Shown: one piece after another, positions 49,944-59,419 of the stretch
Layout of the letters: every line of letters starts with the position of its first letter
How positions within the stretch are numbered: position 1 is the first letter of the stretch
NCBI GenBank assembly: GCA_014529385.2
Contig: CM043965.1
Location: 61,805,433 to 61,869,432 of the forward strand
Origin: Adiantum capillus-veneris
Lineage: Eukaryota > Streptophyta > Polypodiopsida > Polypodiales > Pteridaceae
Reading direction: 5' to 3'
DNA length: 64,000 bases
The notes under the pieces: generated by a model
Seen by the model: the letters and a program-made list of their open reading frames with translations, nothing else
Told to the model about the DNA's origin: nothing
The model's database searches: none
Program-made: the position numbers and the translations under genes

Positions 49944-50231
49944 TCAATCCCAAAATTCTTCAAAATCATCTTCAGGAACTGTCACTTCATGACTTGCAAT
50001 TGGCATACCATCATCCAACAAAGAATCAAAGAAAGCATAGTAGTCTTCAGATTCAGAATCTGCAACTATCTCCTTATCTTTTTCTGGTAACGAAGTATCA
50101 CTTGGAAAAATTGCTCGCTTGAAATCATCTTTGTCTTCAACAATTGATTCAAGAGAAGTTAATGCATTCAAAAATTCATCAATTAGAATTTCTGCATCTG
50201 TATCGGAAATTATATTCTCTTCATAATCCAC
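49944..50231 (-). CDS. Acidic C-terminal frame of the outer gag-protease element
   Basis: A 95-codon frame, strongly acidic (DADAEILIDEF-like start, EDYYAFFDSLLDD), lies between the protease and the LTR. No enzyme motif. It may be the C-terminal tail of the gag-protease polyprotein or a small separate protein. Reverse transcriptase and integrase are absent here. Confidence 0.3.
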   Translation of the reverse strand: MDYEENIISDTDAEILIDEFLNALTSLESIVEDKDDFKRAIFPSDTSLPEKDKEIVADSESEDYYAFFDSLLDDGMPIASHEVTVPEDDFEEFWD

Positions 50232-50302
50232 TGTATCATGTCACTTGACTAGTACACGTGAAGCTTGAATCACTCTTTCCGCATGATAAAGCCCGTGTAA
50301 AA

Positions 50303-50650
50303 TCAATTCACGTCCATCTTTGAACAAATTGATAGTATGTCCTTGAAAGCTAATTGCTCGATCATATTGGATAACCAATGCTGACCAAGAATCATGTCGT
50401 AATAAGATAAAGGCATGACTTCGAAATCCAATTGATCTGCATAAGTTTGAATCTCAAACTGCAACTGTCGAACTATCTGATCACAAGTCAAAATTGATCC
50501 ATCTGCTAATTCCACATCATATAAGTGAGATGTCTTCTGAGTTGGCAAACCAAGCTGTTGATTTATTTGAGTGCTGACGAAATTATTCGAGCATCCGCTG
50601 TCCACCAAAATATTGATAGAGCGACCATTGATAGTTCCAAGAAGGCTCAA
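50303..50650 (-). CDS. Retropepsin-type aspartic protease of the outer element
   Basis: A 115-codon frame with the active-site triplet in ILVDSGCSNNFVS (residues about 14-26), and MPLSYYDMILGQHWL near residues 78-92, the ILG motif of retropepsins. The protease cuts the element polyprotein in the particle. It appears intact at its key residues. Confidence 0.7.
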   Translation of the reverse strand: MSLLGTINGRSINILVDSGCSNNFVSTQINQQLGLPTQKTSHLYDVELADGSILTCDQIVRQLQFEIQTYADQLDFEVMPLSYYDMILGQHWLSNMIEQLAFKDILSICSKMDVN

Positions 50651-50699
50651 AACTTGCTTTGAGAGGCTCCAAAACTAAAGAATTGCACTGAGCATGCTT

Positions 50700-51351
50700 C
50701 ATAAGAATAGTCGTATCCTCTCAGACACGAATCGTATTGACCACAGATTTTCCTTTATTCTTAGCAAAATCTGGTTGTTCAACATTCGATGATGTTTCCG
50801 CGTTGGAATTTCTTTTCAAATTAGACGGATTTGGTTTCTTTGGACATTGATACCATCTCTGGTCACCACCGCAAATTGTACATAATCCTTCCTTCTTTGA
50901 AGTCGAAGATCCATTCGAAGAGCCTTGCTGAGTATTGGAATGCCGATCTTGAGAAAAATCAAGATCTGTCACCAGGGAGAAAATTCCGTGTAGGGCGCCG
51001 ATCATTGCCAAGACGCTCCACATAGGCAATTGCAGCATCCAAGGTGGTAGGGTTGTATTTGTGCACATCGTCCTTCAAGTTGGGTTCGAGTTTGTCAATA
51101 AAGCTGTGAAGTTTATCAGAGGGACTAAGGGTCTCTATCTCTAGAGTTAGCCTTTGGAACTCTGTGATGTACGAGGCCGAGGAACCTGTCTGAGTCAGGC
51201 AGCGAAGAGAGAACCGGGCATGAAAATCCGCATTGGCGGGTTCGAACGCCTTGCCAATAGCACACCGGAATTTATCCCAAGAAGGTGTGTGTTTACCATC
51301 AGCAACCCGTTGTTGCCACCAAATAAATGATGTGTCATTGAGCAGAGAACT
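50700..51351 (-). pseudogene. Gag, C-terminal part, of the outer element
   Basis: The frame at 50959-51351 contains SSLLNDTSFIWWQQR, the IGKAFEPANADFHAR segment, and LRCLTQTGSSASYITEFQRL, the typical gypsy gag core. It continues in another frame to 50721 with CTICGGDQRWYQCPKKP, a zinc knuckle whose His position is Gln. The gag N-terminus is displaced to 58647-59114 because another element lies in between. The break is between SSLL... here and ...KKVALA there. Confidence 0.7.
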
Positions 51352-51840
51352 TGTAACAGACTTGGACACTCCAAGTTGAGAGTCTATCGCGACAGCACAA
51401 ATAAACACTTCAAAACAGTTCACAGTTCACAATTGATTCGACACTAACCCGGCGGAGTTCCGTGCCTAGAGTTATTGGCCCCAAAGACTGACGTCCCTTT
51501 TGGTTTTTTTTTTGTATTAATCTGTGTTCAAAGTACAAGAGTGCAGGCAGGCGCTCACACTCAGACTCTGCGTCCAGATGCTCTGAGTAATGAGGCCCTG
51601 CCTGCTTATTTAAAGAGTACAAGGGATGCCAAAAGCAGAGCCCCAAAAGCTGGGAAACTTAAAAGCATTAAAAATAAAGCAATTCCATCTTTTCTCTCTC
51701 AAGCTCTCTTGAGCCCTTGAATAAAGCAAAAGAGTTCTCCCTCTCTCTCTTTCAATTTGCCTAAAATAAAGCCAGCAAATAGCGTAGGAAAAAGCTCCAA
51801 AATCTGCCGCAAAAGCTGCCTTGTTTTTCCGTGGAGTAAG
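51352..51840 (-). repeat. LTR A, truncated
   Basis: It matches LTR B over its 3' part (minus end at 51352 with CAGTAACA-type terminus, TGTAACAGAC on plus). It includes the TATTTAAA box, the shared GGCCCCAAAG block near 51475-51510, and CTCTCTCAAGCTCTCTTGA. Its 5' part is missing: near 51840 it is fused to gag sequence, so a deletion joined the gag interior to the LTR interior. Confidence 0.65.
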
Positions 51841-52750
51841 AGGCATCTCTCTGAATCTTAGAGTGCTCTGAGTAATGCCCTCCCGCGAAAGCGATGTCAA
51901 ACTGTTGTACAAAAGACAAAGCCTTCAAAGCATCTCTATATCCAGAAAACATGTCAAATTTAATTGACTATCCACCTTCCTTAAACTCTCGGACTTTCTT
52001 GCTTTTGTCTTCTAGAAAGTCATATTGGTTGGCTTTGTAAAAATTCTTCTTCTTTGCATAAAAGTTGCTGTCATTGGAGTCTGAACTGTCTGTAGACAAG
52101 TCCTCTGTAGTACTGTCAATCACGGCCCACGGGGCGAGATTTAGACTTCTTTGCCTTTTTCTTGCCCTTTCCGAAGCGTTGCTTTTTGCTTCGCTTTTTG
52201 CCTTTTCTGTCTTCTTCGCTCGAGTCAGAAGAGCTAGAAGAACTACCAGAAGAAGAAGAAGAACTCAGTACTCCTTCAAATCGAACACGCTTCTTCTATT
52301 TCTTTGCCTTTTCAAATGTCGAATGACGACCCAAATAACCCGGGAAGTCAGTGCCTTTCTTTTGCTTTTTCCGTGCTTTCTTGCTTTGTTCTGCACGTCA
52401 AAAAGTTGAGCAATTCGTGCATCAACCACCTCTTCTAATTCTTTCTCTGTATACTTCTTGGGAGTAGGAGGTTTCTTGAGAGCGGTTTTTCGAGGTGGTT
52501 TTGTGGTCTTCTGCCAGTGCGTGTGCACCTCCTCAAAAGAAGTCTCGCTCATATATTTTGCAAATTTTGGATCCTTCGCAAAATTGAGCATCATCTTTGT
52601 TGCGCCGCCGATCAATCGTTGACCCTCCATCTCTCGACGCTCCGTTTGAGTAGGCCGAGGCGGGCCATACTCCTTGCTTGAATCTTCGTTGTGATCCCTT
52701 CTTGCATCTCCAGATGCAGAGGGAGTCAACTGACCTTTGCCTGAAGCCAT
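51841..52750 (-). pseudogene. Gag of the nested element, frame-shifted
   Basis: Starts at MASGKGQLTPSASG (52750), with a basic stretch PRKTALKKPPTPKKYTEKELEE and a Lys/Arg-rich end. The first frame stops at 52265. A second frame carries a Ser-rich acidic linker and then KFDMFSGYRDALKALSFVQQFD near 51900-51960, which matches the TFSGVKDRKKALQFLQQFD region of the plus-strand gag at 61.56 kb. The two are therefore related families. The reading breaks at the junction with LTR A. Confidence 0.6.
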
Positions 52751-52806
52751 AGGTGCCGCGGAAGAAAATTAGGGATCGGATTTTCCGTAGAAGAGGAATC
52801 GGCCGT

Positions 52807-52817
52807 GCTCTGATACC
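52807..52817 (-). other. Primer-binding site next to LTR B
   Basis: On the minus strand GGTATCAGAGC follows the LTR end (TGTTACAGC). It is the initiator Met-tRNA complement. Confidence 0.75.
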
Positions 52818-53157
52818 GCTGTAACAGACTTGGACACTCCAAGTCGAGAATCTACCGCAACAGCACAAATAAACACTTCAAAACAGTTCACAATTCACAA
52901 TTGATTCGACACTAGCCCAGCGGAGTTCCGTGCCTAGAGTCATTGGCTCCAAAGACTGGCGCCCCTTTCGGTATTTCTTTTTGTATTAATCTGTGTTCAA
53001 AGTACAAGAGTGCGGGTAGGCGCTCACACTCAGACTCTGCGTCCAGATGCTCTGAGTTATGAGGCCCTGCCTGCTTATTTAAAGAGTACAAGGGATGCCA
53101 AAAGCAAGCCAAAAAGCTGGAAACTTAAAAGCATTAAAAATAAAGCAGTTCCATCTT

Positions 53158-53736
53158 GACCTCCAACGCCGCTGGGATTTCTTCGATTACGGGTTCACTC
53201 GCTTTCTCGGCGATTCCGCAACAGACCACAAGGCAGCCTGCTTCAGGGTCCATGCTTTGTTCCTCGCCGGTAGGGGGACAGAGGCCTTGGATTCAGCAGT
53301 TGGTTTCTCCTTCCCCCTCTGTGGTAGGACCGAGACAGAGTGGTCCCTCGACTCAGTGGTGGGATGGTTGCATACACAGGTTCTCGAGTTCTCTCACCAC
53401 ATGGGAGAACTTGGAGTTACAGATTTGCTGCAGACTTTGTGGCCACTGGCCAAGTTTGTGGTGACACCCCCAGACTCAGCAGGATGTAGGCACATTGTGG
53501 TGTACTTTTTTGCTGATACGCAGTGTTTGCCTTGCTATGTATACATTCATGAGGACTCTTGGACAGAGGAGGTTGCTTTACGCACGGCTCGCTCTGCTTG
53601 GGCTTGGGCCAGGCACTCACTGCAGTCTCGCCTATCTAGAGGACGCTCGGATGTGGATTACTCCCCATCCAAGCCAGCCTCGAAGATAGCCCGTCTTGCT
53701 GCTGCGGCAGCATCTGTTCTCTCTCGCTCCCCATGA
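53158..53736 (+). CDS. LINE ORF1
   Basis: The frame ending at TGA 53734-53736 covers nearly the whole 5' part of the LINE. The coherent protein begins about M-G-E-L-G-V near 53401 and continues through FVVTPPDSAGCRHIVVYFF, YIHEDSWTEEVALRTARSAW and a basic Ser-rich end. The first 240 bases are in a Pro/Ser/Gln-rich mode that may be read in a different frame. No known RNA-binding motif (RRM or CCHC) is visible. ORF1 proteins coat LINE RNA. Its stop overlaps the ORF2 start as ATGA. Confidence 0.5.
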   Translation, partial: DLQRRWDFFDYGFTRFLGDSATDHKAACFRVHALFLAGRGTEALDSAVGFSFPLCGRTETEWSLDSVVGWLHTQVLEFSHHMGELGVTDLLQTLWPLAKFVVTPPDSAGCRHIVVYFFADTQCLPCYVYIHEDSWTEEVALRTARSAWAWARHSLQSRLSRGRSDVDYSPSKPASKIARLAAAAASVLSRSP

Positions 53737-56195
53737 GGATCGTCTCGTGGAACGTGCAGGGACTAGATGGGCCCCAGTTTCAGCGACAGCGGGGCCGATT
53801 GCGTCAGGAGCTTCAGCGTTGCCTTGTGGGAGGAGAGATTGATCTCCTTATGCTTCAGGAGCACCATTTGTCTGAGAGCCGCATTCGGCGATGTGGTCAG
53901 ATATTGCGTGGACGTTATGATACCTTTTGGTCAGCTGATTTTGGACCTGGAGGCATCCAGGGTGGGGTATGTATGACTATTGCAGACTCATTGCAGAAGG
54001 CCATTGTGGGCAGAGGGATTATTGTGCCAGGCAGGGCTCAGTGGATTACTATGCAGGTTCAGGGTGGCCTTGTGGGCTTCCTGAACATCTATGCGCACAA
54101 TGTGGCGAGTGCTCGTGCAGAGTTTTGGTCACAGATTGTTGAGTCTTTGCCACAGGTTGACCATTGGTGTGTAGGAGGGGACTTCAACATGTTGGAGGAC
54201 CCTTCTGACATGATCGGAGGCACCCATGCTACTGTGCATGGAGTCGAGTTAGCAGCTTGGGAGAGGTTGTGTATGACTTTGAGGGTCTCAGATACATGGC
54301 AGCATTCTGGCTTTGTGAGGCCTCCAGAGAGTCTTGCCTTCTCTAGATCGGACCGCAAAGTGGAAGTGAATCTATCGCGGATAGATCGCTTCTACACTAG
54401 TGACCACTTCAGTGACTTGGGGGGATCAGTGGGCATCCTAGCAGGGACATCCTTCTCGGACCATGCACCAGTGATCCTCACAGTGGCAGACAGGCAGAGG
54501 AGTGGGAGCACGATGCTTCGCATCCCAGAGCGGGTCTTGTTGGACTCAGCACTCAGAGAGAGGGTAGAGGCTCTCTGGACAGAGGGCATGGACAGTCAGG
54601 CTCTACCTGCAGACAGAGTGGCCTTAGGCCTAGCTCAGCTTAGCCACTTTTTCCTCCAGGAGTCTCTGGCTCGACAGGCTGCAGCGAGAGAGGAGGAGCA
54701 GCGTCACAGACGAGGCATTGCTTCACTACAGAGGATGCAGGAGCAGCATCCAGACAGTCCATGGTTGGAGGAGCAATTACAGCAAGCTCGACAGGAGCTT
54801 GCTTGCACAAAGGAGAGGCGTCATGAGTTTGCCTTTCACCGACAGGCATCTCAGTGGACTCAGGTGGGTGACAGAGTGACAGGTGCTTTTTTTGAGACAG
54901 TGGGACCTCGGCACTCGCATGCCAAGGTCAATCAGTTGAGGAGACCTGATGGGTCAGTTGTTTGTGAGCCCGAGGATATGCGTGCAGTTGCTACTGACTT
55001 TTACCGTGAGTTACTATCGGCTGAGCCCCAATCAGAGCGACAGGATGCATGCAGGGAGCAGGTTTGGGCACAGATGCCTTGTCTTGTGACTGAGGAGATG
55101 CACCAGAGGCTAGAGATGCCTCTTCAGCTTAAGGAGCTGCACATGGCTCTTAGGGCCCTCCCTCGTGGTAGTTGTCCAGGTGAGGATGGGCTGACTCCCA
55201 GCTTCTTCTTGGAGTACTGGGACCTGCTTAGCCCAGATCTTTGTAGTGCCTTTCAGTACATTTTGCACACAGGAGTGATGCCGGATAGCATGAGTGAGGG
55301 CCTCATTTACCTCATTCCAAAGGAGGGTGGCTCCTTGGATGAGATTCGACAGTGGCGCCCCATCACCATCCTCAACTCAGCCTACAAAATTCTTGCCAAG
55401 GCTCTGAGTTTGAGGATTCGGCCACTTTTGGAGAGCCTTATACATGGGACTCAGATAGGTTTTGTCAAGGAACGCAGTATCCTTGACAACATCTTCACTT
55501 TCTGGGAGGCTTCTGCCCTGGCACGGCTCCGTGGGGAGGACCTTGTGATTCTTCTTCTCGATTTTGAGAAGGCATACGACAGAGTTGACTGGGACTTTCT
55601 AGAGGGCACGCTACGCAGGATGGGCTTCTCAGATGCTTGGATCAGAGGGGTGTCAGCTTTGTACAGACAGGCTCACAGTCAAGTGCTTTTGGCAGGAGGT
55701 AGAGGTGAGCGCTTCATGCTCACACCATCGGTCAGACAGGGTTGTCCTCTTGCCCCCTTTCTCTTTCTATTCTATGCGGAGGCGATGAGCAGATTTTTGG
55801 TGTCACAACAGGTTGGTCTGAGGGGCTTAGCACTCCCTATACGGGGAGATGAGCTTCTGGACGCTGAGTTTGCCGACGACTCAGCCTTGTACTTAGAGGG
55901 CCAAGAGGCCAATCTACACAGATGTGAGCAGGCTTTGGAGACCTTCTGTTGTGCATCGGGCGTACTGATCAATTGGAGAAAGACAGTGGCTTTCTCCGTC
56001 GGCAGTGCTCCTGTGCCAGATTGGATGCCAGGAGAGGGTTTCAGGTGGATTCCTCCAGGGACTGCAGTTCGGTACTTGGGTTGTCAGGTTGGTTTGGACT
56101 TCTCCCCCGAGCGCAGATTGCTCCTCTTCTCCTGTCCATCAGGAGTAAGCTGTTACATTGGAGCTCAGCATGACTTTCGCTGGCTGGTAGAGTAG
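53733..56195 (+). CDS. LINE ORF2: endonuclease and reverse transcriptase (to frameshift)
   Basis: An 820-codon frame. The N-terminal APE-type endonuclease nicks target DNA: SWN with N7, LQEHHLSES with E43, Y120, GGDFN with D150 and N152, SRID with D218, and SDH at 242-244 are all present. A basic, Gln-rich linker of about 120 residues follows. The reverse transcriptase has RQWRPITILN (539-548), LLLDFEKAYDRVDW with D610, RQGCPLAP (668-675) and FADD (713-716). Catalytic residues are intact. After about residue 790 (nt 56100) the frame is wrong: the true continuation LLLSIRSKLLHWS is in another frame, so the last 25 residues to 56195 are nonsense. The ATG overlaps the ORF1 stop (ATGA), suggesting re-initiation. 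Confidence 0.93.
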   Translation: MRIVSWNVQGLDGPQFQRQRGRLRQELQRCLVGGEIDLLMLQEHHLSESRIRRCGQILRGRYDTFWSADFGPGGIQGGVCMTIADSLQKAIVGRGIIVPGRAQWITMQVQGGLVGFLNIYAHNVASARAEFWSQIVESLPQVDHWCVGGDFNMLEDPSDMIGGTHATVHGVELAAWERLCMTLRVSDTWQHSGFVRPPESLAFSRSDRKVEVNLSRIDRFYTSDHFSDLGGSVGILAGTSFSDHAPVILTVADRQRSGSTMLRIPERVLLDSALRERVEALWTEGMDSQALPADRVALGLAQLSHFFLQESLARQAAAREEEQRHRRGIASLQRMQEQHPDSPWLEEQLQQARQELACTKERRHEFAFHRQASQWTQVGDRVTGAFFETVGPRHSHAKVNQLRRPDGSVVCEPEDMRAVATDFYRELLSAEPQSERQDACREQVWAQMPCLVTEEMHQRLEMPLQLKELHMALRALPRGSCPGEDGLTPSFFLEYWDLLSPDLCSAFQYILHTGVMPDSMSEGLIYLIPKEGGSLDEIRQWRPITILNSAYKILAKALSLRIRPLLESLIHGTQIGFVKERSILDNIFTFWEASALARLRGEDLVILLLDFEKAYDRVDWDFLEGTLRRMGFSDAWIRGVSALYRQAHSQVLLAGGRGERFMLTPSVRQGCPLAPFLFLFYAEAMSRFLVSQQVGLRGLALPIRGDELLDAEFADDSALYLEGQEANLHRCEQALETFCCASGVLINWRKTVAFSVGSAPVPDWMPGEGFRWIPPGTAVRYLGCQVGLDFSPERRLLLFSCPSGVSCYIGAQHDFRWLVE

Positions 56196-57377
56196 TAGTT
56201 GCCAACCAGGTGTTGTTGGCGACTATGTGGTACATCACTTCTTGATGGATCTTCTCGAGTTCTTGTATCAGCCAGGTAGAGAGGCTGATCAGGAACTTCC
56301 TTTGGTCAGGTCGCGACACTCAGATTGCCCGAGCCAAGGTGGCTTGGTCGGTCATCACTCTTCCTTGTTCTCAGGGAGGGCTTGGGATCATTGATCCAGC
56401 ACAGCAGAGCAGAGCCCTTCTTGGGAAGTTCGTCGTCAGAGGACTTCTTCCAGGAGAGGAGCCTTGGAAGGAGTTCTTGCTGCAGAGGCTTCGTGCCAGG
56501 GTGCCTCAGTCAGGAGGCCCTTGGCAACCTTCGACCAGATGGATCTTTACAGAGTTGCGCCGAGTTGGTTTGAGCAGGAGACTGGAGGACCGATTCGCTG
56601 TGAGTTTGCTTCGATCTTGGGAGCTCTTACGGCGTGGCCTAGAGCAGAGACAGCCGACGTGCACGGAGGAGCGCCTACGGCAGCCCTTCGTCTAGAACCC
56701 CATGGTTAGCACTCAGAGAGGCCACTTGGTTGGGAGTCGGCCTCATGTTTCTTGGGGTCCCATGGCAGCAGGTCCAGCGCGCTCTCTAGGTGACTAGCTA
56801 GAGTTCACAGGTTTGTCAGAGGAGGTGCAGGCTGTCCAGCTACAGGGCATGAGAGGGGTGCAGAGCATGTGTCAGGACATCTCAGAGTCAGTTCCAGCTG
56901 AGTGGCTCACGCCTCTCGAGCCAGTAGCACCCCGGTGGATGGGAGCCTTCACACGACTGGAGGTTCTCATTTCAGTCAGGGCTTGCTCAGAGACTGTCCC
57001 AGCCCTGTTCTTCAAGCTTCAGGGTGGAGGATGATTACAACGAGTTGCAGTAGAGACCCCGCAGGTAGCAGAGTGCTGTTTCCAGAGGATCCGAGTTGTT
57101 GGCATCTGTGGGAGGACTTGCGTCATAGACCCTGAACCCAGCAGCTCTTGAGACTGGACACTGGAGTCTATGGGCTTGGAAGTGTTGTCCACTGGCACGA
57201 GTACAGTGGGATCCTGGTGAGTGGCTATGGAGGGACCCCTTCTCTTCTGCAGACCGCCCAGGAGTCCCCTTCTTTCAGTACACTATTCGGCTTGGACGTC
57301 ATATACTTGCAACACAGAGAGAGGCCCGCCCCGCTGCAGCACGTCATTGGCAGGAGGAGGGCCTCACAGTCGAGTTC
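56103..57377 (+). pseudogene. LINE ORF2 middle part, broken
   Basis: It continues ORF2 in another frame with KLLHWSSA*LSLAGRVVVAN (L1-type connection region), then RNFLWSGRDTQIARAKVAW and IDPAQQSRALLGKFVV. In-frame stops are TGA 56171-56173, TGA 56243-56245 and TAG 56693-56695. Each differs by a single C-to-T or G-to-A transition from a plausible Arg or Trp codon. After 56700 further frameshifts scatter coding-like pieces (56813-57034). Confidence 0.75.
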
Positions 57378-58082
57378 TTGGCGGTTTTTTGGCAGAGGCT
57401 GTGGGACTCCAGACAGCCGAGGCGCGTCACTTTGTTCCAATGGCTGGTTGCACACAGAGCCACAACAGTAGGGAGCTGGCTTGTGCATAGTGGTCTCTCG
57501 GCCGCATGTGCAGCCTGTGACCAGTTGGTGGAGAGTCAGCGTCACTGTCTTTGGGACTGTCCCTCGGCCCAGCAGGTGTGGCTTCGAGTTCTTCGGCTGA
57601 TGCCTGCCCTCTCCACGGCTCGACAATACACTTGGGGGGCAGCGGCTTGGTCCACCCTCACGGGCCCGGCACTTCAGTTTGAGCTATCTTCCACCAGCAG
57701 GATGATAGTGATGCAGGGGGGGCGACCTACACTCCAGCCTGCTACAGAGCTTACTCCACAGGAGTGGTGCAGTGAGAGAGAGGAGTGTTGGGAGCTCATC
57801 AGCGGCCTAGCTCTCTGGTTCATATGGCGGGCCCGCTGTTTCCGCATCTTTGAGGCTCGCCCTGTGCCACCAGCAGAGACTGTTCGTGACTTTTGGCTAG
57901 AGCTGATCCATACTCTCAGAGGACAGCTTGAGGGACTACAGGGCAGCTCCGACCGCATGCGGGAGCGCCGCGAGGCTTTCCTTCGACTCTGGCGCCCTGG
58001 GCCTTTCTACACCATAGTCCAGGGGGTGCTCAGATGGCACTACTGTCCACCTGTGTGGATCTTCCCTCCTCCCATCTCTTGA
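57378..58082 (+). CDS. LINE ORF2 C-terminus with zf-RVT domain
   Basis: A 234-codon open frame; the coherent reading actually begins upstream, near 57276. FWQRLWDSRQPRRVTLFQWL leads into C44-x2-C47 ... H57-x3-C61 (residues counted from 57378) followed by Q-V-W. This is the zf-RVT finger seen at the end of plant L1-type ORF2. The remaining 160 residues have the W-rich, basic character usual for this tail, ending FPPPIS*. The finger helps nucleic-acid binding during target-primed reverse transcription. Confidence 0.8.
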   Translation: MAVFWQRLWDSRQPRRVTLFQWLVAHRATTVGSWLVHSGLSAACAACDQLVESQRHCLWDCPSAQQVWLRVLRLMPALSTARQYTWGAAAWSTLTGPALQFELSSTSRMIVMQGGRPTLQPATELTPQEWCSEREECWELISGLALWFIWRARCFRIFEARPVPPAETVRDFWLELIHTLRGQLEGLQGSSDRMRERREAFLRLWRPGPFYTIVQGVLRWHYCPPVWIFPPPIS

Positions 58083-58217
58083 TTTAGCCTCATTGTATAT
58101 ATGCTGTTTTTTCATTGGGAGAGTCTCCCCATCATGCTTGTTGTAGCCCTCTCTTGCAGAGGTGGATGTAGCCCTATGGGCAGTTTTCATTAACTAATAG
58201 AAGGATCTTTTTCTCGG

Positions 58218-58227
58218 AAAAAAAAAA
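58218..58227 (+). other. LINE poly(A) tail
   Basis: A run of ten A that overlaps the start of the 3' target duplication. Confidence 0.85.
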
Positions 58228-58492
58228 GCAGTTCCATCTTTTCTCTCTCAAGCTCTCTTGAACCCTTGAATAAAGCAAAAGAGTTCTCCCTCTCTGCTGC
58301 CTTGCTTTTCCGTGAATTTCGCCGCAAAACGTGAAGGCTACCACGTGTCCTTTTCTCCGCCATTTCCGGGGCTACTGTAGCAACCAGCCATGTCAACCTT
58401 TCAGGTCCTTTCCGGGGGGTTCCCAGGGCAGCCACATCATCAAAAGATATAGTGTGTGTGTATACTGGGCAGCCACCTCACCGTTTGTGACA

Positions 58493-58646
58493 TACCCCCT
58501 TCTTGAAAGCATTGTAATCACCCTCGATTACGCCTGCAGAACAGACAGAAGCCATAAACTACCTTAGCAAACACTGACTGTTAGTACCGACGCACTAGGA
58601 ACACACATCTAGCACATGTACCATTCGACAGTCACATCACACGACA
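58493..58646 (-). other. Polypurine tract and 3' untranslated remnant before LTR B
   Basis: The minus strand reads ...GTAATCGAGGGTGATTACAATGCTTTCAAGAAGGGGGTA before the LTR. It parallels GTAATCGCGGACGATTAC...TTTCAAGAAGGGGAGA before the plus-strand 3' LTR at 63622, and the palindromic GTAATCG...GATTAC arm is shared. It is a short 3' end of an element whose interior is lost. Confidence 0.6.
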
Positions 58647-59114
58647 TCATAGGACATCACATTGACATTCAACATTCATTCGGATCTTAGCAAGTGCAAC
58701 TTTTTTACTCTCGACCAAGTGCGTGTTGGACAAGTAGACCTCCATCTTGAATAGCCATTGGTCCAGCACGCGCCTGTCGCCGAGACCAGTATACGGTTCC
58801 GACAGTTTAACATCAAGCTTCTTCTTTTGTGCAGTATTAAATATTTTGTAAAGAAATTGAAGTTCGCGATTGTCTACCTCTTCAGTTGGATCTGGTTCAT
58901 TTGGTTCGTCCACTGAAGCTTCGGAAGAAGGTGTTGAAGATGCTGCATTAGTAGTCCGAGAAACAGCAGGACGACTTCGAGAAGTGTTTTGCGTCTGCAT
59001 CTCATCCAAGCGAGTGTGAAATGATGTGAGACTTATGGAAAGTGTGGCCATCTGCTCTTTGATAAGAGTTAGGGCGTCGTCAGATTGACCACCTCCGTCC
59101 TGAGAATTCGGCAT
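58647..59114 (-). CDS. Gag N-terminus of the outer element
   Basis: A 155-codon frame starting MPNSQDGGGQSDD: a Ser/Thr-rich linker, then ELQFLYKIF and KLDVKLSEPYTGLGDRRVLDQWLFKMEVYLSNTH, the N-terminal gag pattern of gypsy elements. Similarity ends after KKVALA; the continuation is found at 51351 (SSLLNDTSFIWW), so 51352 to about 58680 was inserted into this gene. Confidence 0.65.
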   Translation of the reverse strand: MPNSQDGGGQSDDALTLIKEQMATLSISLTSFHTRLDEMQTQNTSRSRPAVSRTTNAASSTPSSEASVDEPNEPDPTEEVDNRELQFLYKIFNTAQKKKLDVKLSEPYTGLGDRRVLDQWLFKMEVYLSNTHLVESKKVALAKIRMNVECQCDVL

Positions 59115-59419
59115 GCTTACGCTTCAAAGGGAACTCTCGAACAGGTGCAAGTTCTGGGACGAGTACTCCGGGAGTGGAAATTATGTTTAGAACGGGTTCC
59201 GGCTCTGAAAAAGGCTTCGGAAAAACACGAACACTTTGTGTGCAGGAGGGGTACACTCGTAATTCTTCTTCGGTATCTGGTCTATGTACGAGAAGTAGAG
59301 GGCAGGTGTAGAAAGTCCATCATCAGCCATCGTGCGCACACAATGAGGCTGCCAGAAGCTTTGGCGCTGGAGAAATGCAGAACATTCGAACTGGCTGGCG
59401 GATAGCACCCCAGTGCAAA

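Larger units (their letters stand above)
53142..58240 (+). mobile_element. Full-length L1-type LINE with 16-bp target duplication
   Basis: The LINE spans 53158-58224. AAAGCAGTTCCATCTT occurs before it (53142-53157) and after its poly(A) (58225-58240). It has a 5' ORF1, an overlapping ORF2 with endonuclease and reverse transcriptase, a C-terminal zf-RVT finger, a short 3' UTR and a 10-base A tail. Its GC content and CpG use are higher than the surrounding LTR sequence. It is the most intact element of the window but has premature stops and frameshifts after the reverse transcriptase. Confidence 0.92.
52820..58492 (-). repeat. LTR B, split by a full-length LINE
   Basis: The LTR occupies 52820-53157 and 58241-58492 (about 590 bp without the LINE). 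It starts on the minus strand with TGTCACAAACGG at 58492, after the polypurine tract CAAGAAGGGGGTA, and ends at the primer-binding site. It thus looks like both a 3' LTR (for sequence at 58493-58680) and a 5' LTR (for the gag at 52750), as in tandemly recombined elements. Confidence 0.7.

Noticed and set aside
52065-52409. Plus-strand Leu/Phe-rich frame resembling a membrane protein
   Set aside because: It is the antisense of the Lys/Ser-rich gag region of the minus-strand element.
57225-57626. Minus-strand 133-codon frame
   Set aside because: Antisense of the GC-rich LINE ORF2; such shadow frames are common there.
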